In this document: positions 1-8,376 of the stretch, piece by piece
Numbering within the stretch: the stretch's first letter is position 1
How the letters are laid out: every line of letters begins with the position of its first letter
From: Methanomicrobia archaeon
Lineage (GTDB): Archaea; Halobacteriota; Bog-38; Methanoflorentales; Methanoflorentaceae
Assembly: GCA_015661395.1 (NCBI GenBank)
Contig: JACWML010000012.1
Span: forward strand, 1 to 48,973
DNA length: 48,973 bases
Direction: 5' to 3'
Notes under the pieces: generated by a model
Told to the model about the DNA's origin: nothing
What the model saw: the letters and a program-made list of their open reading frames with translations, nothing else
Database searches by the model: none
Program-made: the position numbers and the translations under genes

Positions 1-164
1 ATGACGAAATCTGCGGGAAAACCGACCTTCCGCCAATCGATTTGAATCGTATATCGCGTGAGAACTGCTCGCGTCTTAAGACGTTTGATGTGGTAAGCAG
101 CCGCGTTGCCATCGCTGAGACCGAGACGTTTGGTCAGCTTGTATTTATAGGTAGCTTTTGCCAT
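1..164 (-). CDS. Partial hypothetical protein, cut by the window edge
   Basis: An open frame starts with ATG at 164 on the minus strand and runs off the left edge, giving 54 residues beginning MAKATYKYKLTKRLGLSDG and ending in a Trp/Phe-rich stretch (DWRKVGFPADF). It is basic, with Lys and Arg spread evenly, and has no stop codon. I do not recognise a family. No clear ribosome binding site precedes the ATG. The competing plus-strand frame in the same DNA is Cys/Ser/Arg-rich and looks like a shadow. The call rests only on amino-acid composition and openness to the edge. Confidence 0.35.
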   Translation of the reverse strand, partial: MAKATYKYKLTKRLGLSDGNAAAYHIKRLKTRAVLTRYTIQIDWRKVGFPADFV

Positions 165-569
165 CTATGCTCTGGTCGTCGGCTCAAAAAAAGCCAACGC
201 ACGAGATCGACGATCGCGCATCAGAGGTTTGGTGTTGCCCCAGGACCACGCATGCAATGTGCTTTAACTAAGTGCAGCACTACTCACACTGATGCTCACA
301 AAGCGGATTATTTCGTGTCTTGACGTCAAATACGGAGACGGCAACAGGGCACTCGTCGTGAAAGGCATGACTTATGTGCCTTCAATGATTGCTGTTTCTA
401 AAAGATGTAGTACAGCCCGCAGCAGTGCGGATTTATGAAAGCATCAACCAAGATCATTCATTGCTCGGCGCGAAACCAGTCAAAGAGCGCGATCTGATCG
501 AGATACTCTCGGCGTGCTCGAGGGCGCCTAATTGTGAGGATAGGACCATAACGGCAAACGGAGGGTCAC
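165..569. other. Intergenic stretch without a convincing gene
   Basis: A plus-strand open frame at 389-598 (69 codons) has a partly protein-like middle, but it begins without a ribosome binding site and overlaps the well-started PC4-like gene. I see no RNA gene or repeat here. Confidence 0.4.
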
Positions 570-812
570 GTGGAGTGGAAAGAACTGTGGGGCGTTGAGA
601 TTGAGAGTTCAAAAAGCGTCGCGCTGAGGATTAGCGTCTCGGAGAGGGAAAACACCGCGACCAAGATACTCAGCATTCGCAAGTGGATCCGGCGCGGCGC
701 TGAGAGTTATCCGACGAAAGACGGTTTTGCAATACAGGTTACGCCTGCGACACTCGATCAGCTCATAAGAGCCTTAGAAGCCTCCAGAGAGTACGTCAGC
801 GAAAGCGAGTGA
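570..812 (+). CDS. PC4/Sub1-like single-stranded DNA-binding protein (putative)
   Basis: 80 residues, starting at GTG 570 just after a GGAGGG ribosome binding site. The arrangement (beta strands around EIESSKSVALRISVSE, then KILSIRKWIRR, a basic YPTKDGFAI turn and a C-terminal helix TLDQLIRALEASRE) resembles the PC4/Sub1 C-terminal domain, in which a curved sheet plus helix binds single-stranded or melted DNA as a dimer. The IRKW..R and PTK.G elements are the main similarity. Archaeal PC4-like proteins are known but short and divergent, so the identification is tentative. The gene stands alone, about 115 bp upstream of the next gene. Confidence 0.5.
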   Translation: MEWKELWGVEIESSKSVALRISVSERENTATKILSIRKWIRRGAESYPTKDGFAIQVTPATLDQLIRALEASREYVSESE

Positions 813-928
813 CTTACCGTCCAATATCAGCGTTTTGCTGACACGACGCAGTTCAAAGCGCTGGCCGTCGCTTAGGACGGTTTTTAATACCGTAACGCTT
901 CTATACTCATAGGGCATATTAGCTGTGA

Positions 929-1354
929 ATGTCGGACGCTGAGCTCGAAAACTTTATCCGAGAGAAAATTCGGCAGCTTGGGGTGGACGGATTATATGAT
1001 AATCCAAAATTGACGCTCGTAGCTGAGCTCATTTATGGGACCCTTGAAAGAGCTCTCGAAGCAGCCCTGAACTACGACATCGTTGACGACATCATTGCGC
1101 TGTACCGAAATCGGTCCGATATGACGGCAATCAGTGCCGAAGCAGAACACTCGGACGTGTACAACAAGGCGGTTAATGACTACGGCTCGTGGCGTGGCGC
1201 TTTAAAGGCTGCAAAAGCAAAGTGCGAACAAATGCGCGCTATCGAAAAAGACGAATGGACGTTTCCCAACTACAAAACGCCAGAGTCGTCTGAAGAACTG
1301 ACCGCGAACGCTGACGCAGACAATCCAACCAATTCGAGCCAAGACTCACGTTAG
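929..1354 (+). CDS. Hypothetical acidic protein with a YGSW..AL..A motif
   Basis: 141 residues, ATG at 929; a TATA-like tract (tttttaata near 882, tatactcata near 902) and GTGA precede it. The N-terminal half is helical (LENFIREKIRQLG, LVAELIYGTLERALEAAL). Around residues 80-95, VNDYGSWRGALKAAKAKC resembles the FGSW..AL.AAG core of the repeat found in homing-endonuclease-associated and similar DNA-binding proteins. The tail is polar and acidic (rich in Ser, Glu, Asn, Ala), probably disordered. It ends with TAG and a T6 run at 1361-1366, a plausible oligo-T terminator. Function unknown. Confidence 0.6.
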   Translation: MSDAELENFIREKIRQLGVDGLYDNPKLTLVAELIYGTLERALEAALNYDIVDDIIALYRNRSDMTAISAEAEHSDVYNKAVNDYGSWRGALKAAKAKCEQMRAIEKDEWTFPNYKTPESSEELTANADADNPTNSSQDSR

Positions 1355-1360
1355 GTGCCC

Positions 1361-1366
1361 TTTTTT
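1361..1366 (+). terminator. Oligo-T terminator after the YGSW protein gene
   Basis: A run of six T follows the TAG stop codon by six bases. Archaeal RNA polymerase commonly releases at such U-tracts. There is no strong hairpin, so the call rests only on the tract and its position. Confidence 0.4.
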
Positions 1367-1527
1367 GCCTGAAATGTGTAACAATACGACTACGTTGAGG
1401 GGCTTTTCAATATCGCGTCCTAGGCTGTTAGGAAGGCCTGTGAGCGTGTCCCGCGCATAGTTTAGGTAAATATTTATATTTTGCTCCCGTACATATTAAA
1501 ATAAGAGACGAACCGCTGGTGATAGAG

Positions 1528-2295
1528 ATGGGTGAATATGACTTCGATCGGCTGACCCGTTACAAGAGAGTTGACGTGCTTTCAAAGGCACTAGATGATG
1601 AAAATGAGCACCAGCGATTTAAAGCCGTCGATGCACTCGAAGCGGTTGCGCTCGCCTCTGGCAACGCGGATTCAGCGGCGCGCGACATTTTGACTCAAGC
1701 GGCAACGCAGAGCGCGCACGAAGACGTTAAGCTGCACGCGAGGATCGCTCTAAAAACTCTTGATACCTCTCAAGAAGATCGAATCGGGAAGACCGAAGAA
1801 CAGCGAAAAAACGGCGCGCAGGATCTAAAAAGAAACTCGGTGCACAAGCCGCTGCGGGAACACCACCCAGAGGGCAGGCTTCTGTGCGAACTTGATGAAG
1901 ACTGCACAACCTTGATCGTCCGCGGAAGCACTCTAAGCGCACGTAACAAGCCAAGCGCTATAAAAGGGGGGTCCTGGGACAAAGAGGAAAGGGTATGGCG
2001 GTTTCCGATCAATCGAGCATCGATTGAGAGCCTGAAGAACGGAGGCGTCGTATTGCACCCGACTGTGCACTGCTTGTGCACGTCTTCGAAAAATACGTGG
2101 GCCGTGGGGACGCGTAACAAGAAGTGGGTCAAGGTGCTAGGGGATACGCACGAGATCGAGGACACGCTAAAGCAAGTGCCTGGGTCTCAATGGGACAGCG
2201 CGGAACGCGCTTGGATAATCCCGTTTAAAGCTGATTCTTTAAAACGTCTGATACGGATAGACGGACTCTACGTGAGCCCGTTCATACTCGACTAG
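1528..2295 (+). CDS. HEAT-like N-terminus plus two tandem Trp-rich domains
   Basis: 255 residues. ATG 1528 is preferred over an in-frame GTG at 1519 because GGTGAT sits four bases before the ATG; an AT-rich TATA element (acatattaaaata) lies about 30 bp upstream. Residues about 10-80 form helical HEAT-like pairs (VDVLSKALDDENEHQRFKAV). After a charged linker come two related modules of about 65 residues, each with beta strands and a conserved ..WD...R.W.FP or ..WDSAERAWIIPF box followed by a helix. This module resembles the small HARP-like beta domains beside some SNF2 and nuclease proteins (PGA.WD...KAW..P). A DNA- or protein-binding role is possible; no catalytic motif is visible. Confidence 0.65.
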   Translation: MGEYDFDRLTRYKRVDVLSKALDDENEHQRFKAVDALEAVALASGNADSAARDILTQAATQSAHEDVKLHARIALKTLDTSQEDRIGKTEEQRKNGAQDLKRNSVHKPLREHHPEGRLLCELDEDCTTLIVRGSTLSARNKPSAIKGGSWDKEERVWRFPINRASIESLKNGGVVLHPTVHCLCTSSKNTWAVGTRNKKWVKVLGDTHEIEDTLKQVPGSQWDSAERAWIIPFKADSLKRLIRIDGLYVSPFILD

Positions 2296-2364
2296 CGCTC
2301 TTGCTGGGAACGCCTGCGGTCAAACTAGATCGCTAACAAAGAGAAGGTAGCCTCTTAGACTCGG

Positions 2365-2407
2365 TCAAAAAAAAGAAAAAGTGAGTAATAGAGAGGGCTA
2401 TTACTCA
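2365..2407 (-). terminator. Hairpin plus T-tract terminator of mtd
   Basis: On the minus strand a perfect 10-bp stem (TGAGTAATAG with CTATTACTCA, six-base loop) overlaps the mtd stop codon and is followed by CTTTTTCTTTTTTTT. This is a classic intrinsic-type terminator and closes the ftr-mtd direction. Confidence 0.75.
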
Positions 2408-3222
2408 GGCTTTGATATCAGCTTGGTCTTGCTAAGAATAGCACCGTCTTTCGAGTGAGGTGCTCTCTTTACGGTGTCGTCAGCCTTTTCCATTTCACGA
2501 GCTTCGTCTACGAGCTTAGCGGCAGTGCGCATCATGTCGTGAGATGCAGCCGTGAGCGGGACGTACTTTTCCCATTCTTTCGTCATGAAGCAGGCTTTAA
2601 CGTTCACATCGGCAACTTTGGCGGCCATTTCGTACGCCGCTATCGCCTTTGCGCGGGCGTAAGGGTTACTGAACTCATTGATCGTCGCTTTTTCCGCCGT
2701 CATAACAATCTTAGGTAGCTCGCATTCTTTGCCTTCTTTGATAGCTGTAAGGCATGTGTCGAGCGCAGTTTGGAGTACCCTAAAAGTACCGGTCGCGGCC
2801 AGAACTTTCATCAGGTCGGCGTTGTAAATGGCCATTTCTATGGGGTCAAGCCACTCTCTCCGAGCGCCAATCATTGCGTCGGCGTTTATGAGGATGTATC
2901 CGAACCCTCCCTCCTCTTCAAGCTTGTCCTTAAGCTTGCCTGAGTCTGTGATGACGACAACTTTCTTCCCGGCATTTTTCAGCAATGTTCGTGCCTTTGT
3001 CGGGCCTGGCTGAGCTGCATTAGGAGACACCACGACGCACAAGTCTGGCTCAAATTTCAGCAGCGCTTCGACGACCTTCTCTGCATCTTCCTCTTTCATC
3101 TTCGTGCCGCTCGTTACGGTCACCGCTTCGAAGTCCTCGCGGTCCGCGCGCTCGTCGAGCAGCAAATCAGTCATCAAACCGCTGACGATATTACCTATTT
3201 TCGCGATTCCTAATTTCACCAT
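2401..3222 (-). CDS. mtd: F420-dependent methylene-tetrahydromethanopterin dehydrogenase
   Basis: 273 residues, close to the family length of about 275-283. Mtd reversibly reduces methenyl-H4MPT to methylene-H4MPT with coenzyme F420H2 in the C1 pathway of methanogens and methane oxidisers; it is cytosolic. The N-terminus VKLGIAKIGNIVSGLMTDLL, the GTKM segment, VVSPNAAQPGPTKAR and YILINADAMIGARREWLDP are highly typical. The start ATG has AGGTGA six bases upstream. It lies downstream of ftr on the same strand with a 148-bp gap holding its own TATA-like element and a small hairpin, so it may have its own promoter. A strong terminator follows. Confidence 0.97.
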   Translation of the reverse strand: MVKLGIAKIGNIVSGLMTDLLLDERADREDFEAVTVTSGTKMKEEDAEKVVEALLKFEPDLCVVVSPNAAQPGPTKARTLLKNAGKKVVVITDSGKLKDKLEEEGGFGYILINADAMIGARREWLDPIEMAIYNADLMKVLAATGTFRVLQTALDTCLTAIKEGKECELPKIVMTAEKATINEFSNPYARAKAIAAYEMAAKVADVNVKACFMTKEWEKYVPLTAASHDMMRTAAKLVDEAREMEKADDTVKRAPHSKDGAILSKTKLISKPE

Positions 3223-3254
3223 TTTCCTTCACCTGTCACCTTAGAACTAATCAG

Positions 3255-3270
3255 TGGTTCCCATGAACCA
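3255..3270 (-). promoter_or_regulatory. Small hairpin in the mtd leader
   Basis: TGGTTC-CCAT-GAACCA forms a 6-bp perfect stem about 35 bases before the mtd start. With a TATA-like GATAAATACAG at 3294-3305 on the minus strand, this would lie in the transcribed leader. It could be an operator or a leader structure; the sequence does not decide. Confidence 0.35.
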
Positions 3271-3370
3271 TTATCTTTCGTAAGTTAAGGTAGACTGTAT
3301 TTATCTCTTTTGGTTACCGCTGGGACTGACGCTTTTACAGGCCGCTATCGACAAACGGAGCCCGCAGCGA

Positions 3371-4279
3371 TTATTTTGGATCAGCGTAATCGCTAAGTAT
3401 CTTATGAAGGTTGAACTTGAAGGGCCCAAGCTCTCCCCCATAGTTGCCTGCTGAGATCTCTATTATTCCTTCTGCGTGCGCCGCGGCATGCATCCCCCGC
3501 TTCATCGCTTCTGCGATGACCTCTTCGCTTAGGCCGCATATTACTATCTCGTAAATCGACTTTACACCGTCTGGGCAAAACGAATCTGGTACTTTGTCTT
3601 TGAGAGTCGGGGCAAGTCGGTGGTGCGTTGAGGCTTTCATAAAAGTCGAATACGTTGGACAACCCACCTTCGATCCTGACGCAACAATTCCACCCGGAAA
3701 CGGGGTTATCGTTCCATCAACGGACTTAATTGCCCCAACAGCTGCCTGGGCAGCCAGCAGGGCTGAACCTTGCGTCTCGCCGTAGATGAAGAAATTGCCC
3801 CCTGCCACGCCTTTTTGCACGCCGTAGGTCTCCTCACAGATGAACTCTCCTTCGAGTATGGGGATTGCCCACACGTCTCGTCCGCCGACCGTGGTTTGAT
3901 ACTCGTAGCCGTCGCCGAAGAAGTGGAGTTTGACGGGCACCGTTTCCTCAGATTCCAGCGCGTTGAAAACAGCAGTTGTCGCTGCGGTGAGAACGCATTC
4001 TCCTATCCTTTCGATAAGGTTGCTCTTTATCTGCTTCTTTGACGGGTGAACAACCATAATTATGACCCCTGGTCTACCGTCGGGAGTCTCACTCGGCAGT
4101 GCATAGCGATCTATTCCCGCTTCGGCGCTGCAGCCGATGACTGAAGTGGCAAATCCGGTTGCAACCGTTGCGGCAGTTTCGGCAAGCGCTGTCGTCGCGC
4201 CTGTGATTAAAACACGTGCGGCATAGACCGGGAATGCCTCTGCGTAGGTATCGTCAATTTTTACGCCGTTTACCTTCAT
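3371..4279 (-). CDS. ftr: Formylmethanofuran:tetrahydromethanopterin formyltransferase
   Basis: 302 residues, matching the family (about 296-303). Ftr moves the formyl group between methanofuran and H4MPT. The sequence MKVNGVKIDDTYAEAFPVYA, the GCSAEAGID segment, FFGDGYEYQT, PFPGGIVASGSKVG and CPTYSTFMKASTHH are hallmark stretches. I place the start at ATG 4279, because Ftr proteins begin MKINGV and GGAAGG precedes it; the nine extra codons up to GTG 4306 are unlikely to be translated. A TATA box (minus strand, GATATAATAG, near 4322-4332) fits a short leader. It is upstream of mtd, so two consecutive-pathway enzymes sit together. Confidence 0.97.
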   Translation of the reverse strand: MKVNGVKIDDTYAEAFPVYAARVLITGATTALAETAATVATGFATSVIGCSAEAGIDRYALPSETPDGRPGVIIMVVHPSKKQIKSNLIERIGECVLTAATTAVFNALESEETVPVKLHFFGDGYEYQTTVGGRDVWAIPILEGEFICEETYGVQKGVAGGNFFIYGETQGSALLAAQAAVGAIKSVDGTITPFPGGIVASGSKVGCPTYSTFMKASTHHRLAPTLKDKVPDSFCPDGVKSIYEIVICGLSEEVIAEAMKRGMHAAAHAEGIIEISAGNYGGELGPFKFNLHKILSDYADPK

Positions 4280-4321
4280 TTGAAACCTTCCAACATTCTT
4301 TAGCACTCCTTGGCGTCGTCC

Positions 4322-4333
4322 GCTATTATATCT
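4322..4333 (-). promoter_or_regulatory. TATA box of ftr
   Basis: The minus strand reads AGATATAATAG about 45-50 bp before the ftr ATG, giving a leader of roughly 20-25 bases that contains the GGAAGG ribosome binding site. Confidence 0.5.
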
Positions 4334-4541
4334 TTCTGTTTCACAAAAGGGCCATAAAATCGCTCATTCTGTCGACGCGGCCTCTCAGCAAACGTTACAG
4401 AACACCGCGTTTCAAGGCTCAATTGGGGTGTTATAGGGGCGCACACAGCTGCAATCAGCTGCCAGACAACATTTATTGCCTACGGCGTCTATAAACTATG
4501 CTGCTGCAAAGTTTTTATTGCACATTGTTCGAACACGTATA

Positions 4542-4940
4542 ATGATGCGATATCCGCGCAATCGTTTTGTCGTTCAGGAACATTTCTCGTCGCACCATCA
4601 TTATGACTTCCGCTTGGAAATGGACGGGACATTGAAGAGCTGGGCGATTCCCAAAGAAGTCCCTCGCGAGAAGAAAGTTAGGCGTCTCGCGGTGCAGGTT
4701 GAGGATCACGATGTGAACTACATAGGGTTCGAAGGAGAGATCGCAGAGGGTGACTATGGCGCCGGGATAGTCCGCATATACGATTCCGGGGAATATTACT
4801 TGCTTGAAAAGAAAGAAGAAAAGATCAAGGTCGTCCTGCTGGGGAAGAAGCTTGAAGGCGTCTACGAGCTCATTCGTTTGAAAGATCCGAAAAACTGGCT
4901 CATATTTATGGTAGGGGATCGCGCGCACGTGATTAGCTGA
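4542..4940 (+). CDS. Stand-alone LigD-type DNA 3'-phosphoesterase
   Basis: 132 residues when started at ATG 4542 (a second ATG follows directly). This is the phosphoesterase (PE) domain that trims 3'-phosphates and 3'-ribonucleotides at DNA ends for end joining. The catalytic set is visible: H14 and H20-x-D22-x-R24 (in EHFSSHHHYDFRLE) and H56-x3-Y60 (EDHDVNY), matching the H-x5-H-x-D-x-R and H-x3-Y pattern of LigD PE. FEGEIAEGDYGAGIVRIYD and the final W-L-I-F strand also fit. The TATA tract tttttatt lies about 28 bp before the start, so the message is probably leaderless. It is divergent from ftr. No ligase or polymerase domain is attached. Confidence 0.9.
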   Translation: MMRYPRNRFVVQEHFSSHHHYDFRLEMDGTLKSWAIPKEVPREKKVRRLAVQVEDHDVNYIGFEGEIAEGDYGAGIVRIYDSGEYYLLEKKEEKIKVVLLGKKLEGVYELIRLKDPKNWLIFMVGDRAHVIS

Positions 4941-4953
4941 TCGGAGGTAAGAT

Positions 4954-5121
4954 ATGGCACGTTCAAAAAAGGCGCTTTGCGTGGACGAGTGCAAAGGTTG
5001 CAATGCAATGAATGCCGCACTGATCGTACCTGTTCACAAGATGACGGAAAAGGACTTTAAGAAGATGGGCATCGATTATTGGAGCTCAGATTTTAGCAAC
5101 GTATTTTCGAACGGAACGTGA
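4954..5121 (+). CDS. Small Cys-rich protein (55 residues)
   Basis: ATG 4954 follows a strong GGAGGT site at 4943-4948, only 13 bp after the phosphoesterase stop, so the two are likely co-transcribed. The peptide reads MARSKKALCVDECKGCNAMN, then a hydrophobic AALIVPV, then a Lys-rich helix and an aromatic tail. The C-x4-C-x2-C cluster could bind a metal, although only three cysteines are close together. No family is recognised. Its coupling to a DNA-end-repair enzyme is the only functional hint. Confidence 0.65.
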   Translation: MARSKKALCVDECKGCNAMNAALIVPVHKMTEKDFKKMGIDYWSSDFSNVFSNGT

Positions 5122-5212
5122 CCGGGCGTCTCTATTTGTGGCTTTCAAGTCGGCCGCGACTTCATAAGAAAGCGAAAAGCAATTGCTGATCGCTTGCTTG
5201 TTTGTGGACACC

Positions 5213-5950
5213 ATGCAAACGCCGCCTCGAGAGGACTTTCAAGGCATCGCAAATCTTAAACGGCAGTTCGGTGTCGATTTCAGGTTGATTGCCCGTGACA
5301 CGTGTTTTCTTACATCTAGTGTTGCTACTGTAAGGAAGCATCAGCCTGCGCACCACGTCTACGCAAGCAAAAAACTGTCAGACAGGCGAGTCGGTTGGGT
5401 CTACCGCGAGGCTTATGCATTGGCGCTGTCGGGCAAATATCTTGAAAGCCTTGCGCGATTTGATGAGGTCATCAGGCTTGAGCCCGCGTACGTGCACGCG
5501 TGGAATCAGAAGGGGCTGTGCAACTACTTCCTAGGGCGGTACGCAAGCGCTATCCACTGCTTTGACAAAGCCAGCGCACTCGATTCGCGGTACGTCGAGT
5601 CGCATAACAACAAGGGCTGCACGTTACAGAGGCTGGACGAGTTCGACGTCGCGATCGAGTGCTTTGATGCAGCAGAATCGATACAAGCCGGTTTGTTTGA
5701 GATCTCAAACAACAAGGCCATTTCGCTGATTGCACTAGGCGACTTTACGGCGGCTCTGACGTGTACTGATCGTTGTATTTCCGCGCACGGTGTGAACTGG
5801 TCAGTATACGCTTTGCGCAGTCTTTGCTTTTTAGCGCTTGGCGAAATCAGCGAGGGCCTTTTCGATCTCAGGCTTGCCGAAAAGTTTGATCGGGGGAATA
5901 AGCACGTTCTGGCACTCCTTGACGTTTTCAGTCGCGCTGCTATGAGTTGA
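5213..5950 (+). CDS. TPR-repeat protein
   Basis: 245 residues from ATG 5213; an in-frame TTG at 5183 would add ten residues. After a leader of about 65 residues without recognised features come four to five tetratricopeptide repeats (AYALALSGKYLESLARFDEVIRLEP; KGLCNYFLGRYASAIHCFDKA; KGCTLQRLDEFDVAIECFD; NNKAISLIALGDFTAALTC). These fold into helical pairs that bind partner peptides. The unusually Cys- and Phe-rich repeats distinguish it from the other TPR genes here. No enzymatic domain, signal peptide or membrane segment is seen. Confidence 0.8.
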   Translation: MQTPPREDFQGIANLKRQFGVDFRLIARDTCFLTSSVATVRKHQPAHHVYASKKLSDRRVGWVYREAYALALSGKYLESLARFDEVIRLEPAYVHAWNQKGLCNYFLGRYASAIHCFDKASALDSRYVESHNNKGCTLQRLDEFDVAIECFDAAESIQAGLFEISNNKAISLIALGDFTAALTCTDRCISAHGVNWSVYALRSLCFLALGEISEGLFDLRLAEKFDRGNKHVLALLDVFSRAAMS

Positions 5951-5987
5951 ATGAAGGCCAGTTTGCGCTCAGGTACGAGGCTCTAGC

Positions 5988-6467
5988 GTGGCGTGGCAGT
6001 CGTTTGGCGCCCTTCACAAAGCTTTTCAACAAGAATTGCTATGTAGAACTCGTATGCCCTTAGAAGATAGAGAGCTGGAGCAAATATCAAATATGCTCGA
6101 ACGTGGTGGCAAGATGCTTGCCGATCACTGCGTCGTCTGCAAGTCCCCCCTATTCAAGTTTGAAGGCCAGACGACGTGTCCTGTTTGCACGTACAGAAAG
6201 ATGCAAAACGCCATTAAGACATCAGAGAGCCCCGCGGAGGTTTCGCCACAAGTGGTAGAATCGACGCAATCAGTGAGCACGAGTCAACCTGTGTCCTTAG
6301 ACGACGTGATAACTGAACTAATCTCAAACGTGGCGATCGAGATGAGAACGGAAACGGACTTAGCGCGAATCCACACGCAGCTCGAATGCATAGAGCGCGG
6401 GCTCCGAATCATTCAGCTTATCCGCGGAATCGATTCTCTCGCCAGCGATGCGCCACGAGTAGGTTGA
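5988..6467 (+). CDS. Sjogren/scleroderma autoantigen 1 (p27)-type zinc-ribbon protein
   Basis: 159 residues from GTG 5988 (GAGG eight bases upstream); ATG 6054 is an alternative start and closer to where family members begin. The signature LERGGKMLADHCVVCKSPLF...TTCPVC is a four-cysteine zinc ribbon preceded by a helix, as in the archaeal/eukaryotic autoantigen p27 family. The function of the family is not settled. A linker rich in Ser, Thr and Gln leads to a C-terminal helical segment (LARIHTQLECIERGLRIIQLI). It lies 99 bp upstream of the glycyl-tRNA synthetase start, possibly in one transcript. Confidence 0.85.
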   Translation: MAWQSFGALHKAFQQELLCRTRMPLEDRELEQISNMLERGGKMLADHCVVCKSPLFKFEGQTTCPVCTYRKMQNAIKTSESPAEVSPQVVESTQSVSTSQPVSLDDVITELISNVAIEMRTETDLARIHTQLECIERGLRIIQLIRGIDSLASDAPRVG

Positions 6468-6566
6468 GCCTGCATCAATCGCGCCGGCAAGCCGTGCACT
6501 ACGAAGTGAGAATTCTCAAAGCGCGTGGTTTCCAGCGAAGCAAATGGGGGCAAAGAGGAACTCGTC

Positions 6567-8315
6567 ATGCAGCTTGACAAACATCAGGATACTTCTATCG
6601 ATGGCTTGAAGGAGCGAGTCTTGGAGTTGGCAAAGAGACGCGGATTTCTCTGGCCCTCGTATGAGATCTACGGAGGAGTTGCAGGACTGTGGGATTACGG
6701 CCCTTTTGGTGCGATGCTGAAACACAGAGTCGAAAGCGCGTGGCGAGACATTTTTGTTGTAGGCGAGAGCGCGCTCCCGATTGAAACGCCCACTATCGGG
6801 GTCGAAGAGCTTTTCCTCGCCTCCGGGCACTTATCAAACTTCGTGGATCTCATCGTTGAATGTGTGGACTGTGGCACGGCTTTGAGGGCAGATCACGTTG
6901 TTACTGAGTATCTCAAAAGCAGGGGAATCGCTGTTGATCTCTGCGACCCCGGCATTGCCGGCACGTGCGTGCCGTCGAGCGAAAAGACCCAGCAACTGAT
7001 AGATTCTCATGGTATTACGTGCCCGGATTGCGGGGGGCCTTTGGGCAAAGTGCACGATTTCAATTTGATGTTTACCACTCATATAGGGCCGGGCACCCAG
7101 CGAAAGGGCTACCTCAGGCCTGAAACAGCACAAGGGATTTTTGCTGACTTTCCGAGGCTTCTGAGATTTCATAGAGATCGACTGCCTTTTGGTGTCGCGC
7201 AAATTGGAAAGTCATACAGAAACGAAATATCGCCGCGCCAAGGCGTAATTAGATTGCGCGAATTCACCCAAGCCGAAGTCGAAGTGTTCGTTGATCCACG
7301 CGAAAAGAACCATCATCCTCGGTTCGATGAAGTGGCTAACGTCGAAATCAATATTCTGTCAAAGGATTTCGTTGGCACGGCCTCAGTCAAATCTGCGTGC
7401 GACCAAAACATCATTGCGCATGAATATTTGGCCTACCACATCGCCCGGTGTCAGGAGTTTTTTACCCGCGTGGGCGTGCAGGAATCGCGACTCAGGTTCA
7501 GACAGCACTTGCCCGATGAGATGGCACATTATGCGGTCGACTGCTGGGATGCGGAGGGACTTACGCAACACGGGTGGATTGAGCTTGCAGGAATCGCAGA
7601 CCGAACGGATTACGATCTGAGACAGCATGAGCGGCAAAGTGGCCTCCAAATGGCGGTTTTTGTGCCTTATGAGGAACCGAAAAAAGTGGAGCGGATCGTC
7701 GTTCGCCCAAACATGGGGTATCTGGGTCCAAAATATAAGGGCAAAGCCAAACAGGTGGCAGCCTCTCTCTCAGCGATCCGTGACCCCGAAGGGGCTATCG
7801 TCTTTGACGGACAGGTCGTAGACCCCGAGGGCTACGCGATAGAAACTGTCAGAGAGTCTGTCTCAGGGGACTTCGTGACGCCGCACGTTATCGAACCATC
7901 CTTTGGCATCGACCGATCTATCTACACGGTTCTTGAACACGCGTACGACGAAGACACAATCGACGGCGAAAGGCGAGTCGTGCTGCGGTTGTCCCCTAAC
8001 ATAGCCCCTGTCGAAGTAGCGGTATTTCCCTTGGTGAAAGCACTGAACGAAAAAGCTTTGGAGGTCTTTCGCCTCCTTCGACGAGTAGGTCTTTTCGTCG
8101 AGTACGACGAATCAGGCACGATTGGGCGACGGTATCGAAGACAAGACGAGATCGGAACACCGTTCGCAGTTACTATCGATCACGAAACTATCGAAAATTC
8201 GACGGTAACCATCAGGGATAGAGACACGACGAAACAGGTTCGGAGCTCCATTGAATCCCTAGCGGACGTCTTGCGCGAGATGCTTGTCCACGGATTTGAT
8301 AAGAAGTCCTCTTGA
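6567..8315 (+). CDS. glyS: Glycyl-tRNA synthetase (archaeal/eukaryotic alpha2 type)
   Basis: 582 residues; ATG 6567 is chosen over GTG 6525 because GAGG stands eight bases before it. The enzyme charges tRNA-Gly. It shows class II features: the N-terminal RRGFLWPSYEIYGGVAGLWDYGP, two CxxC pairs of the inserted zinc-like region (CVDCG, CPDCGG), motif 2 (FGVAQIGKSYRNEISPRQG and LREFTQAE) and motif 3 (FGIDRSIYTVLEH), followed by an anticodon-binding domain (APVEVAVFPLV...GTIGRRYRRQDEIGTP). Length and order match the family. It is intact, an anchor against which frameshifts elsewhere can be judged. Confidence 0.98.
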   Translation: MQLDKHQDTSIDGLKERVLELAKRRGFLWPSYEIYGGVAGLWDYGPFGAMLKHRVESAWRDIFVVGESALPIETPTIGVEELFLASGHLSNFVDLIVECVDCGTALRADHVVTEYLKSRGIAVDLCDPGIAGTCVPSSEKTQQLIDSHGITCPDCGGPLGKVHDFNLMFTTHIGPGTQRKGYLRPETAQGIFADFPRLLRFHRDRLPFGVAQIGKSYRNEISPRQGVIRLREFTQAEVEVFVDPREKNHHPRFDEVANVEINILSKDFVGTASVKSACDQNIIAHEYLAYHIARCQEFFTRVGVQESRLRFRQHLPDEMAHYAVDCWDAEGLTQHGWIELAGIADRTDYDLRQHERQSGLQMAVFVPYEEPKKVERIVVRPNMGYLGPKYKGKAKQVAASLSAIRDPEGAIVFDGQVVDPEGYAIETVRESVSGDFVTPHVIEPSFGIDRSIYTVLEHAYDEDTIDGERRVVLRLSPNIAPVEVAVFPLVKALNEKALEVFRLLRRVGLFVEYDESGTIGRRYRRQDEIGTPFAVTIDHETIENSTVTIRDRDTTKQVRSSIESLADVLREMLVHGFDKKSS

Positions 8316-8376
8316 ACGCCCGTTTCGCCGGCGCCGTCAAAAAAGTTGGCGGGAACCTTGTGTGACAGCTAGTTGC

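Noticed and set aside
1-323. Plus-strand 93-codon frame from 42
   Set aside because: Rich in Ser/Cys/Arg and opposite a more protein-like minus-strand frame that runs off the edge.
389-598. 69-codon open frame upstream of the PC4-like gene
   Set aside because: No ribosome binding site, overlaps the well-supported start at 570 and matches no family.
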